From Verrucomicrobiales bacterium (GTDB taxonomy: Bacteria; Verrucomicrobiota; Verrucomicrobiia; Verrucomicrobiales; DEV007): 64,000 nucleotides of DNA. The notes below the pieces were generated by a model that ran no database searches, was not told where the DNA came from, and saw nothing but the letters and a program-made list of their open reading frames with translations. Below, piece by piece: positions 17,445-26,042 of this stretch. How positions within the stretch are numbered: position 1 is the first letter of the stretch; each line of letters begins with the position of its first letter. The translations under genes were made by a program, and so were the position numbers. The DNA is taken from the NCBI GenBank assembly GCA_016795505.1, contig JAEUHH010000058.1, forward strand, positions 1 to 64,000. The letters run 5' to 3'.

Positions 17445-18818
17445 ATGCATATCCAATCCCAATCCTGGCTCATCGACCGTCGCCACGCCCTCCGGGCCCT
17501 GGGCAGTTTCATCTCGCTGCCCATGCTGGAATGCATGGTGCCCCTGCGGGCTTCCGAAAAGGTCACGGCTTCGCCGAAGCGCAGCGCCTTCATCTACCTC
17601 GCGAACGGGGTTCATTCGTTGAATTACCAGATCCTCAAGCCGGGCCGGGACTATGAGTTCTCCCGTTCGCTCAAGCCGCTGGAGAAACACCGCGAGGTCA
17701 TCACGCCGATCAGCGGGCTGCATCACCCGGGGGCGCTGGGGCATCATCACAACTGCATCTCGGTCTGGCTGACCGGCGGAAAGCTCGGGCCCTCCGACCG
17801 CAACACGATCTCCGTGGACCAGAAGATGGCCGAAGTCACCGCGCCGCACACCCGGTATCCATCGATGGAAGTCGCACTCACCCAGGGATCGCTCGCCTGG
17901 ACGGCGGATGGCGTGCAGTTGCCGGCGCTGCGGCGTTGCAGCGAGATCTTCGCGTCTCTGTTCGAGGAGCCGAAAGGCGGAAAGGAGGCCCAGCGTCGCG
18001 CCCTGCGTCGCAAGGGCAGCGTGCTCGATGCCAATCTCGCCGAAGTGCGCCGACTCGAGGAAAAAATGGGCGTGGAAGACAAGGGGCGCCTCGAACAATA
18101 CCTCACCTCCGTGCGCGAGGCGGAAATCCGCACCACCCGGGCCGATGCCTGGCTCGACACGCCGCTGCCGGTCATCTCCGACAGCGATCGATCCCGCACC
18201 GCCCGCGATGTGCCGCAGACCCAGGCGGGTGAGTATTTCCGCACCGTCTATGACCTCATGGTGCTGGCTTTCCAGACCGATGTGACGCGCGTGGCCACCT
18301 TCAGCCTCGGCGGCGAGGGCGACGCCTTCTCCATTCCCGAGATCGGCATCACGGAGTCGCGTCACCAGCTCAGCCATCACGGCGGCGATGCCGGCTACAT
18401 GGAAAAGCTGACGAACTACGATACCTTCGCCATCGAGCAGTTCAGCTACTTCCTCACCCGCCTCTCCGAGACGAAGGATCTCAACGGCAGCCCGCTCCTG
18501 GGGACGACGATGGCCCTTTTCGGCAGCGGCATGTGCTACGGCCACAGCCACGGCAATGCGAATCTCCCGCTCGTCCTCGCCGGCGGTTCCGAACTCGGCC
18601 TGAAGCATGGCAGCCACCTCGACTTCAACCAGGAGGCCAAAGGATTCGGAGGCTACACGCTCGCCCCGGATGGTGCGCTCACCACCGAGCATTACCAGCT
18701 CTGCAGCCGCCCCGCGAACACCGATGCCCACATGAGCAATCTGCTCCTCCTCATGGCCCAGCGCATGGGTGTGGAGACGGAGCAGTTTGGCGATAGCAAC
18801 AAGGTCGTCGCCCTATGA
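17445..18818 (+). CDS. DUF1552 domain protein, Tat-exported
   Basis: 457 residues. The leader [18 protein letters not shown] fits a twin-arginine signal. The family body follows: [55 protein letters not shown] and [34 protein letters not shown]1552 proteins accompany DUF1592-type cytochromes in Planctomycetes and Verrucomicrobia; the fold is related to sulfatase/alkaline-phosphatase-like DUF1501 proteins, and the activity is unknown. Its stop codon overlaps the start of the next gene (ATGA), indicating translational coupling to the paralogue pair downstream. Confidence 0.87.
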   Translation: MHIQSQSWLIDRRHALRALGSFISLPMLECMVPLRASEKVTASPKRSAFIYLANGVHSLNYQILKPGRDYEFSRSLKPLEKHREVITPISGLHHPGALGHHHNCISVWLTGGKLGPSDRNTISVDQKMAEVTAPHTRYPSMEVALTQGSLAWTADGVQLPALRRCSEIFASLFEEPKGGKEAQRRALRRKGSVLDANLAEVRRLEEKMGVEDKGRLEQYLTSVREAEIRTTRADAWLDTPLPVISDSDRSRTARDVPQTQAGEYFRTVYDLMVLAFQTDVTRVATFSLGGEGDAFSIPEIGITESRHQLSHHGGDAGYMEKLTNYDTFAIEQFSYFLTRLSETKDLNGSPLLGTTMALFGSGMCYGHSHGNANLPLVLAGGSELGLKHGSHLDFNQEAKGFGGYTLAPDGALTTEHYQLCSRPANTDAHMSNLLLLMAQRMGVETEQFGDSNKVVAL

Positions 18819-20143
18819 AACTGCGGGTCCTGGGTTCCGGGTTCCGGGTTCGCGTCCCGATGCTGATTTTGGTTGGTTGGTGCGTCTTCAATGCCGCCGC
18901 TGCTGACAACGAGTCAGGAAAGAAGGGCAAAGAATCGAAAGCCGAACCCTTCCGCCCCGTCCCGGGCGCGTTCCCACCGTTTGAGCAGGCGCATGCCTAC
19001 CGCGGCGAACTCGTCTTCGTCGATCATGCCAATCGTCGCGGCAGCATCCGGGTGGCGGGAACGGGAAAATTCTATCGCAACGACCCGCATCCCTTCGCGA
19101 TGCTCCCGTATGGCATGGTGCGGCAACACGGCGCGCCGGCGGACCTGCGGGATGTCCCGCTCGGCACCGTGATGCACGTCCGGGCCTTCCTCCCGCCGGA
19201 TCCGAAGACCTCCGCCGTTCCCGTATTGCCCGTAGACAGCAAGGCAAAGGACGCCGGCCACTATCGCGGCACGGGCATCTTTCCCGCCGAGAACCACGTG
19301 TTGCTGCTGGAAGACGAGCCCAGCCACTGCCTGCGCGAAGGACTCGTCTGGAAACTGAAGCAAGTGGACATCAACGGCGGCGCCGGGGTGATCACGGCCA
19401 CCTGCGAACCGAAGCAGGGAGTCGGCGATGCCAAAACGACCGCGGAAGATCTCACCTTCGATGCAGGCACCCGCATCTGGCGTGGCCGCGAACGCCTCGA
19501 AGTCGCGAACGTGATCGCCGAGGGCTTGTGGCCCGAGACTGGGAAGAAAGATCTCGGCGGGCAGCCCGTCCTGCTCGGCATCACGTGGAAGCCCGCCCCG
19601 GGGGACGGGCTGAGCGGCGCCTTTACCCGCTTTCACATCTCGGACATCTGGCTGGACGATGCCGCCATCGAGCAAGCGTCCCGCTTTCAGACCGAGGCGC
19701 ACAAAGTCTTCATCCGCAGCCGCTGGATGCCGGCGCGGGTGGACGCCGTCGAGTATGGGGCATACGGTCGTGCCACCGTCACCGCGACCCTCTTTGGGGG
19801 CTTGGATGCCTCCCTCTACGCCGACTTCCAAAAAGGCGCCCAGGCCCAGATGAATGGCTCCGAGAATACTCTGAAACATGCCGGCGGCCACTATGGCCCC
19901 GGCCACATCGCTTCCAATGGCAGGATCATCGACGTCACCCGTGCCACCGGCGAGATTCCCCTCGGCAGCAGCGGCATCCAGATCAAGTTCGAGACCGATC
20001 TCATCATCGAAGGCATCCGGCCGACGAGAATCGTCCGTGTCCGCCCGGAAAGCTGGCCCAAGATGCAGATCCCCCGTGAGGAATATGTCAATGACAGCCT
20101 CGACGAACGCTTCCCGACCCCGGCCATCTTCCCGAAATACTGA
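18815..20143 (+). CDS. Exported protein of unknown family, paralogue 1
   Basis: 442 residues. An N-terminal hydrophobic stretch ([18 protein letters not shown]) looks like a signal peptide. I do not recognise a named domain. Shared blocks with the next gene include [21 protein letters not shown], [53 protein letters not shown] and the C-terminal [10 protein letters not shown]. The start overlaps the stop of the DUF1552 gene by four bases, so it belongs to that operon and may work with the cytochrome/DUF1552 pair at the cell surface. Confidence 0.75.
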   Translation: MKLRVLGSGFRVRVPMLILVGWCVFNAAAADNESGKKGKESKAEPFRPVPGAFPPFEQAHAYRGELVFVDHANRRGSIRVAGTGKFYRNDPHPFAMLPYGMVRQHGAPADLRDVPLGTVMHVRAFLPPDPKTSAVPVLPVDSKAKDAGHYRGTGIFPAENHVLLLEDEPSHCLREGLVWKLKQVDINGGAGVITATCEPKQGVGDAKTTAEDLTFDAGTRIWRGRERLEVANVIAEGLWPETGKKDLGGQPVLLGITWKPAPGDGLSGAFTRFHISDIWLDDAAIEQASRFQTEAHKVFIRSRWMPARVDAVEYGAYGRATVTATLFGGLDASLYADFQKGAQAQMNGSENTLKHAGGHYGPGHIASNGRIIDVTRATGEIPLGSSGIQIKFETDLIIEGIRPTRIVRVRPESWPKMQIPREEYVNDSLDERFPTPAIFPKY

Positions 20144-20150
20144 TCCATCT

Positions 20151-21497
20151 ATGAAACGTCTGTTTGTGTCCTGTTCGTCGCTGATTGCGTTGGTCTTCCG
20201 CCCGGTGGCTTTGCCACTTTGGCTGGTCGTCGTCTGTTCCATCGCCGTGCGGGCAGATGGTGCCAATGAAGGGCCAGAGACCAAGAAGCAGGACCCGGAA
20301 GCGGACGTGTTCCGTCCCGAGCCCGGCAAATTTCCGCCGCTGGAGAAAGCGCATGCCTACCGCGGCGAACTCGTCTTCGTGGATCACGCGACGCGACGCG
20401 GCAGCATTCGCGTCCAGGGATCGGGCATGTTCTTCCGCAACGACCCGCATCCGTTCGCCATGCTGCCCTACGGACTCGTGCGCTATCACGGCGCGCCGGC
20501 CGATCTGCGGGATGTTCCGCTCGGCACCGTGATGCACGTCCGCGCCTTCCTGCCGCCCGACCCGACCACCTCTTCCGTGCCGGTGCTGCCGATCGACAGC
20601 AAGACGAAGGATGCGAATCACAACCGGGGTGCCGGCATTGCTCCCGCCGAGAACCACGTCCTCCTCCTCGAGGACGAGCCCAGTCATTGCCGCCGCGAGG
20701 GCAAGGTTTGGAAACTCAAGGAAATCGACATCAAGGCCCGGGCGGGCATGATCATCGCCCGCTGCGAGCCGAAGCAGGGCGGCGATGGAAAAGCGGCCGA
20801 GGAAACGATGACCTTCGACGCCGCCACCCGGATCTGGCGCGGACGCGAGTGGCTGAAGGTCGACGACCTCATCGCCGAGGGGGCGTGGCCTGCTGAGGGC
20901 AAGAAGGCGCTGGGGGATCAGGCCGTCCTGCTCGGCATCACGTGGAAACCGACGCCGGACGGCGTTTTCACGCGGTTCCATATCTCCGACATCTGGCTTG
21001 ATGATGCTGCGATGGAGCATGCCGCCGCCCAACAGACGGAGACGCACCGGGCCTTCATCCGCAGCCGCTGGATGCCCGCGATGATCGATGCCGTCGAGTA
21101 CGGGAAATTTGGCCGCGCCACCGTCACCGCGACCTTGTTCGGCGGGATGGACGAGTCGCTCTACGCCGATTTTGCCAAAGACGCCACAGCGATGATGAAT
21201 GCGGTCGCCGATACGCTGAAGCACACCCACGGAGCGTATGGTCCCGGCCACATGGCTTCGCGCGGGACCATTCTCGAAGTGACCAAGACGCCCGGCGAAC
21301 CGCCGCTCGGCAGCAGCGGCATCCAGATCCGCTTCGAGACGGATCTCATCATCGAAGGCATCCGCCCCGGCCGGACCGTCCGTGTCCGCCCCGGTGCCTG
21401 GCCGGCCGTGCAGGTGCCGCGCGAGGAGTATCTCAACGACAGCTCCTCGGGCATGGAAGAGCGTTTCCCGACGCCTGCTATCTTCCCGAAATACTGA
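20151..21497 (+). CDS. Exported protein of unknown family, paralogue 2
   Basis: 448 residues from the ATG at 20151, seven bases after the first paralogue stops. It has its own signal peptide (LPLWLVVVCSIAVRADG). It is clearly homologous to the preceding gene over nearly its whole length, with the same block order and the same ending [10 protein letters not shown], so this is a tandem duplication that has diverged. His, Asp and Asn residues in [13 protein letters not shown] and [10 protein letters not shown] are kept in both copies and may matter for function. Role unknown. Confidence 0.75.
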   Translation: MKRLFVSCSSLIALVFRPVALPLWLVVVCSIAVRADGANEGPETKKQDPEADVFRPEPGKFPPLEKAHAYRGELVFVDHATRRGSIRVQGSGMFFRNDPHPFAMLPYGLVRYHGAPADLRDVPLGTVMHVRAFLPPDPTTSSVPVLPIDSKTKDANHNRGAGIAPAENHVLLLEDEPSHCRREGKVWKLKEIDIKARAGMIIARCEPKQGGDGKAAEETMTFDAATRIWRGREWLKVDDLIAEGAWPAEGKKALGDQAVLLGITWKPTPDGVFTRFHISDIWLDDAAMEHAAAQQTETHRAFIRSRWMPAMIDAVEYGKFGRATVTATLFGGMDESLYADFAKDATAMMNAVADTLKHTHGAYGPGHMASRGTILEVTKTPGEPPLGSSGIQIRFETDLIIEGIRPGRTVRVRPGAWPAVQVPREEYLNDSSSGMEERFPTPAIFPKY

Positions 21498-21514
21498 GAA
21501 AGCCGGATCGACCA

Positions 21515-21565
21515 TTCCGATCAGACCCTGTTGCATCGGCGATCAGACCCTGTTGCATTGAAATC
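21515..21565. repeat. Short ACAGGGT repeat, locus B (two direct units)
   Basis: TTCCGATCAGACCCTGTTGC is followed at once by a second unit, GCGATCAGACCCTGTTGCAT. Both units are in the same orientation. Lies just downstream of the second paralogue and before the efflux-pump genes. Confidence 0.75.
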
Positions 21566-21678
21566 CGCCCCGGCGGATCAGGCCCGATATCGCAAATCCG
21601 TGATGGCGATTGCCGGAAAGCGGTGCCATCTGTCCTTTTGCGCCCTTTTCCGCGAATCCCAGCCGCCCCCGAGAACGC

Positions 21679-22821
21679 ATGACCAGAACTACTCGCCTCA
21701 ATCGTGCCGCGCGAATGCGGAGAGGTGCGTCGATGGGCCTGTCGGTGGCTGTGCTGCTGGTGCTGGCGACTTTCCCCGCCGGCGCGGCCGAGGAGCGCCC
21801 GGCTCCGGTCGAGACGGTCGTCGCGCAGAAGTCGGCCAGCGCGCTCCAGACGCTGCCGCTGACCGGCACCGTCACGGCGCGTCGTCAGGCCCGGCTTTCG
21901 TCCCGCACCACGGGGCTGATCGCATCGGTGAAGGTCGATGCCGGCAGCCGGGTGAAGCCGGGGGACGTGCTGATGGAGTTGGACACCGCTCTCGCCCAGA
22001 TCGGGCTGGACCTGATCCGCGCCCAGATCGCCCAGGCCCGCATCGAATTGGAGGAAAGCCAGCGGCGGGAGCAGGAAGTGCGGGATCTGGTGAAGTCGGG
22101 CGGCTTTGCCAAATCGGAGGCCGAGACCCGCAAGGCGGCGGTGCGGATCGGCGAGGCCGCACTGGCCCAGTTGCTCGTCCGGGAGCGTGAGCAGGCCGAG
22201 ACCATCGCCCGGCACCGGTTGATCGCGCCCTTCGGCGGGGTGATTGCCCGCAAGCTGGCCGAGGATGGCGAGTGGGTCACCACGGGCACGCCGGTGCTGG
22301 AGTTGGTGGAAACCGAGAGTCCGCGCTTCGACATCCAGGTGCCCCAGGAGTTTCTCACCCGGGTCGAGCAGATCGAGCGGGTGACGCTGGCTTTGGACGC
22401 CTTTCCCGGCCGGTCCCTCGCCGCGCGCATCGGGGCGATGGTGCCGGTGAAGGATGCCGTGTCACGGACGTTTCTGCTGCGGCTGGAATTGGAGGATCCC
22501 AAAGCGCTCGCCGCACCGGGCATGTCGGGCGCGGCGGAGATCGTGTTCCGGCCGGCCCGGGCCGATTCGGTGCGGGTGCCGCGCGATGCTCTGATGCGGT
22601 TCCCGGATGGCAAGGTGAAGGTCTGGCTCGTCACCCTGTCCGATGGGCTGTCCATCGCCACGTCACGCGAGGTCGTGATCGGCGAGACGTTTGGCGATAC
22701 GGTCGAGGTCGTCGAGGGATTGGCCGGAGGCGAGACCGTCGTCTTGAAGGGAAATGAAAGCCTGCGGGAGAGCCAGATCGTTTTGCCCAAGGCCGCCCCG
22801 GCCCCGGAGCCAGCCCCCTGA
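21679..22821 (+). CDS. RND efflux periplasmic adaptor (HlyD/AcrA type)
   Basis: 380 residues from the ATG at 21679, with a signal peptide (MGLSVAVLLVLATFPAGAAEE). The barrel-sandwich lipoyl motif is seen as RTTGLIASVKVDAGSRVKPGDVLMELD. It is followed by a helical hairpin (about 95-160) and the second lipoyl half (TIARHRLIAPFGGVIARKLAEDGEWV), then a beta-barrel with DAFPGRSLAARIGAMVPV. The protein bridges the inner-membrane pump and an outer-membrane channel. Its stop is 6 bases before the RND pump gene, so the two form an operon; no outer-membrane factor gene is next to them. Confidence 0.92.
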   Translation: MTRTTRLNRAARMRRGASMGLSVAVLLVLATFPAGAAEERPAPVETVVAQKSASALQTLPLTGTVTARRQARLSSRTTGLIASVKVDAGSRVKPGDVLMELDTALAQIGLDLIRAQIAQARIELEESQRREQEVRDLVKSGGFAKSEAETRKAAVRIGEAALAQLLVREREQAETIARHRLIAPFGGVIARKLAEDGEWVTTGTPVLELVETESPRFDIQVPQEFLTRVEQIERVTLALDAFPGRSLAARIGAMVPVKDAVSRTFLLRLELEDPKALAAPGMSGAAEIVFRPARADSVRVPRDALMRFPDGKVKVWLVTLSDGLSIATSREVVIGETFGDTVEVVEGLAGGETVVLKGNESLRESQIVLPKAAPAPEPAP

Positions 22822-22827
22822 TCCGGC

Positions 22828-25800
22828 ATGATCGATCACATCCTCAAGAATGGCATCCTGGTCACCGTGGTCGTGACGATGATCCTGCTTTTGGGCATCG
22901 TGGCCGCCACCCGGGTGCCGGTGCAGATGATCCCGGACCTCGACACGCGCGTCATCTCCATCGACACCCGCTGGCCCGGCGCGACGCCCCAGGATATTGA
23001 GAAAGAAATCCTCGTCGAACAGGAGGAGCATCTCCGCGGTCTGCCCAACCTGAAGCGCCTCACCTCGCTGGCATCGACCGGCCGGGCCGAGGTGGAGCTG
23101 GAGTTCCCCTTCGGCATCGATCCGAACGAGGCCATGCTGGAGGTGAACAACGCCCTCAGCCAGGTGCCTTCCTACCCGGAGAATGTGGACGAGCCGGTGC
23201 TGAGCACGGACTCCTTTTCGTACAATCCCTTCATGTCCTTCCGCATCGTGCCCCTGCCGGGCAATCCGAAGGGAGTGGAGATGAACATGCTGCTCGACTT
23301 TGTCGATGACAACGTGCGACCGGCGCTGGAGCGGGTCGAAGGCGTGTCGCAGGTGCGGCTCGGCGGCGGGGCAGAGCGGCAGATCCGCATCCATGTCGAT
23401 GCCGCCCGGCTGGCCGAGCGGAATCTCTCCCTCCGCGAGGTGCGCGAGGCCATCCGTGCCCGGAATGTGGACGTGTCGGCCGGCGACATCGACAGCGGCA
23501 AGCGCCGCTACCTGATGCGCACGGTGGGACGTTTCCAGTCGCTCGAAGAACTCGGCGACCTGATCCTGGTGCGCCGTGGCGATGCCGTGACGCGGCTGCG
23601 CGACGTGGCGCGGATCGAGCTGGAGCATGCCGAACTGCGCAACCTCTCCTACTCCGATGGCGAGGCCAATATCCGCGTCAGCCTGGTCCGCCAGACGGGC
23701 TCGAACGTGATCTCGATCAAGGAGGCCGTGCTGCCGGTGGTCGAGCAGTTGAACCATGATCTCCTGGCGCCCGCGGGACTCCGCATGGACCTGAGCAACG
23801 ATGACGTGCGCTATGTGGAGCAGTCGGTGGCCAACGTGGTGCAGAACATCATCATCGGTGCCGTCCTCGCGGCCTTCGTCCTGTTCCTTTTCCTCCGGTC
23901 GGGCTCGACGACGCTCATCGGCATGTCGGGCATGCCGGTCTGCATCGTGGCCGGCTTCATCGGACTGCTCTGGCTCGACCGCACCATCAACGTCATTTCG
24001 CTGGCAGGCATCGCATTTGCCATCGGCATGACCATCGACAACACCATCGTGGTGCTGGAAAGCATCGAGATCGAGCGGAGGAAGGGAAAGAGCCGCTTCG
24101 AAGCCGCTCGCGACGGCGTCATGGCGGTGTGGGCCGCAGTGCTGTCCGGCACCATGACCACGGTCCTCGTCTTTCTGCCGCTGCTGCTCGTGAAGGAGGA
24201 GGCCGGCCAGCTTTTCTCCGACATCGGCATCGCCATCTCCGCCTCCATCCTCGTCTCCATGGTTGTCGCCGTGACGGTGGTGCCGGTGGCCTATGTGAAT
24301 CTGCCCCGGCGCTGGCAGCGGAGGGAACTGCGCGAACTGCGCCCTCCGCGACTGCTCCGGCCGATCCACTGGCTCCTGGCCAAGGCCTGGCGGCGGCAGG
24401 CCTGTCTCGCCCTGACGCTGGCGGGCACCGTCGCGGCCTTCGTTTTTCTCACGCCGCCGGCCGAGTACCTGCCTGAGGGCGAGGAGGCAAAGGCCTTCAC
24501 CACCATGATCGCCCCGCCCGGCTACAGTCTCCAGGAAATGGACCGCATCACCCGCGAGATCCAGGCCGAGATGCTGCCCGCCCTGCACGGCGATCCCGCC
24601 GACTACGACGCCGGTCGTTCGAAGATCCCGGCGCTCGACCGCATCACCTTCATCGTCGAGCCGGAGTCGCTCCGCGTCATCACGGTGACGACCGATCCGA
24701 AGCACATCGATCCCTTCATGGCTCTGATGAATGATCGCTTCCGGGCCTATCCGGGGATGCGGTCCTTTTCCACCCGCGGGTCGATCATCTCCAGCAACGA
24801 TGGGGGCACCCGGGCGGTGGCGTTGGATATCAGCGGTCGCGAGCTGCCTGAGATCTATCAGGCCGCGCTCGAGGTTTACCGCCTTGCCGGCGATCGCATC
24901 GAGGATGCCCAGATCAATTCGGTACCCTCGTCACTCACGCTCGGCCAGCCGCTGCTGGAGATCCAGCCGCGCTGGGAGCGGCTCGAGGAGCTGGGGTTCC
25001 GCGCCGGGGACTTTGGCTTTGCCGCGGCCGCCCTGAGCGACGGGGCGTTTGTCGATGAATTCTACTTCAACGACGACAAGGTGGACATGTTCCTGTTTAG
25101 CGAAGCCGCCGACCGTCAGGAGCTGTCCCGGCTGGAGAGCCTGCCCATCTATACGCCGCAGGGCACGGTGATGCCGCTCGGTTCCCTGGCGAGCATCACC
25201 GAGACGGTGGACACCGCCGAGATCCGGCGAGTCGATGGCCGGCGCACCGTGACGCTCTACATCATCCCGCCCCGCTCCGTGGCGCTGGAGACCGCCGTCG
25301 CCACGATCCGTGAGGAGGTGGTTCGCCCCCTGCTGGCTGGGGGTAAGTTGCCGCCGGGCGTCGGCATCGACCTCACCGGCGCCAGCGACCAACTCGAAGC
25401 GACGCGGCATTCCCTGGGGCAGAATCTCTGGATCGCCGTGGCGTTGTGCTACCTGCAGCTCGTCATCATCTACCGGCATTGGGGTTTTCCGCTCCTCATC
25501 CTCGTCACCGTGCCGCTTGGCATCAGCGGCGGCATCGTCGGGCTTTGGTTGCTCAATTTCGTGGGCGCCCGGCTGCCTGCCCTGGGTCTGGCCCCCATCC
25601 AGCAGCCCTTCGACATGATCACCATGCTGGGATTCCTCATTCTCCTCGGCACGGCGGTGAACAATCCCATCCTCATCGTCGAGCGGGCGGTGCAGAATGT
25701 CCAAGCCCTCGGTCTGACCGTGCTCGATGCCGTCCGCGAGGCTGTCGCTTCCCGGCTGCGTCCCATCCTGATGACCACCATGACCACCCTGATGGGACTC

Positions 25801-25959
25801 GCGCCGCTCGTCTTCCTCCCCGGAGCCGGCACCGAACTGTATCGTGGCCTCGGCGCGATCGTCCTCTTCGGGCTCGGCTTCACCGCGCTCGTCACCCTGA
25901 CCTTCCTCCCGGCCTTGCTCGTGTTGGTGCTGAATGTCCGGGCGCGGATTTGGAAGTGA
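22828..25959 (+). CDS. RND-family efflux transporter (AcrB type)
   Basis: 1043 residues with the usual duplicated layout: an N-terminal helix (ILVTVVVTMILLLGIVAATRVP), a large periplasmic part, a transmembrane block from about 340 to 490, a second periplasmic loop and a second transmembrane block to the end. In helix 4 the usual Asp-Asp pair reads GMTIDNTIVVLE, so one Asp and an Asn. In helix 10 the AcrB Lys position falls in GTAVNNPILIVE, with no Lys. The proton relay therefore differs from AcrB but matches a variant seen in other RND pumps. Exports small molecules using the proton gradient; substrate unknown. Confidence 0.92.
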   Translation: MIDHILKNGILVTVVVTMILLLGIVAATRVPVQMIPDLDTRVISIDTRWPGATPQDIEKEILVEQEEHLRGLPNLKRLTSLASTGRAEVELEFPFGIDPNEAMLEVNNALSQVPSYPENVDEPVLSTDSFSYNPFMSFRIVPLPGNPKGVEMNMLLDFVDDNVRPALERVEGVSQVRLGGGAERQIRIHVDAARLAERNLSLREVREAIRARNVDVSAGDIDSGKRRYLMRTVGRFQSLEELGDLILVRRGDAVTRLRDVARIELEHAELRNLSYSDGEANIRVSLVRQTGSNVISIKEAVLPVVEQLNHDLLAPAGLRMDLSNDDVRYVEQSVANVVQNIIIGAVLAAFVLFLFLRSGSTTLIGMSGMPVCIVAGFIGLLWLDRTINVISLAGIAFAIGMTIDNTIVVLESIEIERRKGKSRFEAARDGVMAVWAAVLSGTMTTVLVFLPLLLVKEEAGQLFSDIGIAISASILVSMVVAVTVVPVAYVNLPRRWQRRELRELRPPRLLRPIHWLLAKAWRRQACLALTLAGTVAAFVFLTPPAEYLPEGEEAKAFTTMIAPPGYSLQEMDRITREIQAEMLPALHGDPADYDAGRSKIPALDRITFIVEPESLRVITVTTDPKHIDPFMALMNDRFRAYPGMRSFSTRGSIISSNDGGTRAVALDISGRELPEIYQAALEVYRLAGDRIEDAQINSVPSSLTLGQPLLEIQPRWERLEELGFRAGDFGFAAAALSDGAFVDEFYFNDDKVDMFLFSEAADRQELSRLESLPIYTPQGTVMPLGSLASITETVDTAEIRRVDGRRTVTLYIIPPRSVALETAVATIREEVVRPLLAGGKLPPGVGIDLTGASDQLEATRHSLGQNLWIAVALCYLQLVIIYRHWGFPLLILVTVPLGISGGIVGLWLLNFVGARLPALGLAPIQQPFDMITMLGFLILLGTAVNNPILIVERAVQNVQALGLTVLDAVREAVASRLRPILMTTMTTLMGLAPLVFLPGAGTELYRGLGAIVLFGLGFTALVTLTFLPALLVLVLNVRARIWK

Positions 25960-25995
25960 TGGTCGTCGGACCAATTTCGCCAAAAAAGGCTCACA

Positions 25996-26027
25996 TCTCA
26001 GCTTGAGAGATTGAGAATCAGTCTCAA
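25996..26027. promoter_or_regulatory. Tandem inverted repeats before the TonB receptor gene (Fur-like)
   Basis: Two adjacent inverted repeats occupy the 50 bases before the receptor start: TCTCAGCTTGAGA at 25996-26008 and TTGAGAATCAGTCTCAA at 26011-26027. The second fits the 7-1-7 Fur arrangement loosely (TGAGAAT-C-AGTCTCA). Iron-dependent repression would suit the gene, but binding is inferred; the AraC-type regulator at 31050 is another candidate. Confidence 0.45.
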
Positions 26028-26042
26028 AATGGCTCTCGAATT

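Noticed and set aside
22663-24705. 680-codon minus-strand frame
   Set aside because: Antisense shadow of the RND pump gene; His/Asp-rich low-complexity translation.
22828-25959. Heavy-metal (CusA-type) RND pump
   Set aside because: No Met-rich metal pathway and a helix 4 motif unlike the CusA type; small-molecule export is more likely.
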